Part shown: in pieces, positions 62,201 to 64,000 of the stretch
Numbering within the stretch: position 1 is the first letter of the stretch
Layout: the number at the start of each line of letters is the position of its first letter
The notes under the pieces: generated by a model
What the model was told of the DNA's origin: nothing
What the model saw: only the letters and a program-made list of their open reading frames with translations
Databases searched by the model: none
Assembly: GCA_022885665.1 (NCBI GenBank)
Contig: JAGQDJ010000033.1
Location: 310,001-374,000, forward strand
Origin: Triops longicaudatus
Lineage: Eukaryota > Arthropoda > Branchiopoda > Notostraca > Triopsidae
Length of the DNA: 64,000 nt
Direction: 5' to 3'
Position numbers and translations under genes: made by a program

Positions 62201-64000
62201 AACCGTTGCACGTTGGTGCCCGCTGCTGTTCAGATTATAACGGCGGTGGGCAAAAAGACCCCAACAGACAAACTCGTGTACTGAACAAGCCCACTAGCAA
62301 TCCTTTGTACTAGCTTCCCCCCTCTCTTTTTGGGGCTACATCCTTGCTACGAACAGAAGTCGATTGTCTGGGTCTGTCAAGGGGCGATTCCAATCTGGTC
62401 CGCGCAGCAACGTAAGTGAGTCTTTAAAGAGCGTTATCAGAGGAGCTCTCGAGGAGAACAAAGCCCATTTTACGTGAAGACTGAAAGCAAGGAAAGATTT
62501 TCTTAAAGAGCGACTGTGATTTGACTAAGTAATACAATTTAAAAATCGATTATAAATATGTAAAAGTTACTCTTATGCATTATATTTTTCGTCTCAATAG
62601 AGAAGGCCTGCACCGTGCTTTTCATTCCCTCCCCACATTGTTTTTAATAGTTACGATACTCAAGTTAATGAAGGTCTCCTTCTAAAAGCTTGAAAATTTG
62701 GTTTGTCTAGGTAACAAAATTGGTACTCGCGTTCGTTTTTTATTTGAGACAAGCGCTACATTTGTCAAGCGATAAACTGGCAAGCGGGCTGACGTGCTTG
62801 TCACTTTCAACTAGCCTGCTCTTTTTTTGTGCATTGTAGTGCACAAATTGGGCGCATTTATGCTTCTGGCATGCGCACCAACTTTCCACTATATCATTGT
62901 GCCTTACGGAAAGAAAATACGTTGAAGAAGTAGATAAGAAAAGACCCCGATTTGTCTCGTCTCGGCCCGAGTATCAATTCCCCCAAAACCATTAAGACGG
63001 TTTTAACCCTTTCCTTAACTTGACTGTTGCCAACTACCCTTTTGCTTCGCATTTTGAACCCCTCCACAACTAATAAACTCGGTTGAACTCCACTATATGC
63101 CACTGAGAAACAATTAGCACAAGACGAGGGGGGAAATCGGGTTGTGGGGTTATATACTGAAAGACCTTCCGCAAGGAAAGAGTTGACTGTCTCTTCAAAA
63201 CCCGAAACTGTATCCGAAGCTTTCTCTGCCTCTTTTTCACACCTACTTTCTTCCTAGTAAAATATTATATTCTTGTGCAGTGTGCGAAATGGTTGGAACG
63301 AGTATTCTTAAAATTAAATCAAACGGACATGTTTACTGCTACAACGCAAGCTTAAGATGGAATGAGTAACACCTACGACGAATTAACGCGAACTTCCGAT
63401 CTTTTCTTAATATAAAACACAAGCAATTTGAAATAGTACATAAAAGGGCAGAAAACTCGTGTGAGCAAGGACAAAATGGTTTTCAACACCATCTTGAAAG
63501 ATGCTGTAGCAAAATTAATAGACTAAGCTAGAGAAATAGTCCCACTTTTATGGAAACACTTTTGTTCGTATAAAAGAAAGATAAATCAATGTAGTGTACT
63601 TGTCTATTCATCTCTCTTAATGAATTTGCAAGCAGTGCTCGTTAATTTGACTTTTATTGCGTGACAAAAAGAGTTATGTAACGTCAGCCCGACCGTTATT
63701 GCGCACGACCTCCATTTTAAACTGCGTTACCCAACGTGTGTTCATCTTGACCTAATGGACAATACCTACGGCGCGTGAAGCTCGTACTGACAAGCAAGTA
63801 AGCTTTATTACATTACAGAGCGCGAAAACAACCAACGTAGCTTCATGATCTGATCTCTTGATCTCCGTGATCTCTTGTCCAAAATTATTCTGTTTCGCCT
63901 CTCTTATACTCCAAGATTGTAATGTATATTAATACACGACGCAAAAGGCTATTAGGACAAAATGCGTTGTGGGTCTTGGCTTACTTTAACGTCGCAAGGA
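53207..64000. other. 10.8-kb stretch with no recognised gene
   Basis: Only short ORFs without recognised domains were seen. A GT microsatellite lies at 57561-57574 and a T-rich run near 57851-57870. The longest ORF (59475-60044 minus, 189 codons) includes a Phe/Tyr-rich stretch produced by an A-rich tract and is not convincing as a gene. Exons of genes starting outside the window could be hidden here. Confidence 0.5.

Noticed and set aside
1..64000. tRNA, rRNA and CRISPR features
   Set aside because: A read-through for tRNA T-arm words, rRNA-like stretches and spaced direct repeats gave no candidate with a consistent structure. A covariance-model scan would be needed to exclude tRNAs formally.

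Overview
This is a window of animal nuclear DNA, AT-rich, with spliced genes. Eight protein-coding genes can be read exon by exon, and most introns are short (many 50-75 bp). The gene content points to an arthropod: an alpha-PS2-type integrin alpha chain with a huge Ser-rich insert, a destabilase-like i-type lysozyme, a free-standing peptidyl-amidating lyase (PAL), and an ADAMTSL5-like secreted protein with an NTR domain. A crustacean or chelicerate seems likelier than an insect, but the species cannot be named from the sequence. No bacterial-type features, CRISPR arrays, rRNAs or tRNAs were found. For every gene the exon chain was joined by hand from GT/AG sites and reading phase; in each case the total comes to whole codons and ends at a stop.

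Layout. From 708 to 8476 (+) lies the integrin alpha-PS2-like gene, whose first exon(s) are missing. It faces a small secreted i-type lysozyme gene (9140-10276, -). Next come LZIC (10816-11944, -), with a 58-bp-arm hairpin repeat just upstream of its start, and a 615-bp TA-flanked pogo/Tigger-like element (12708-13322). The ADAMTSL5-like gene (15208-18101, -; 5' end not found) precedes a 17-kb stretch in which no gene was recognised (18102-34896); this holds a second, shorter copy of the same transposable element. A compact cluster follows: PAL (34897-36490, -), hydroxylysine kinase HYKK (37772-39206, +), TIPIN (39343-40449, -) and the class III PI3-kinase PIK3C3/Vps34 (41256-45018, +). PAL/HYKK and TIPIN/PIK3C3 are divergent pairs; HYKK/TIPIN converge with 136 bp between stop codons. 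From 45019 to 64000 no gene was recognised; there is a second hairpin repeat, microsatellites and a doubtful degraded transposon.

The genes do not form a pathway: extracellular matrix and adhesion (integrin, ADAMTSL5-like), secretion (lysozyme, PAL), and housekeeping (LZIC, HYKK, TIPIN, PIK3C3) sit side by side. The most notable observations are a 69-bp phase-neutral cassette exon in the integrin ligand-binding head at the place where Drosophila alpha-PS2 is alternatively spliced, a stalk insert of roughly 580 residues with three 45-residue tandem repeats, an unexplained in-frame 48-codon optional segment in LZIC, a lysozyme that has lost a catalytic Glu, and two long hairpin repeats. No clearly new system was found.
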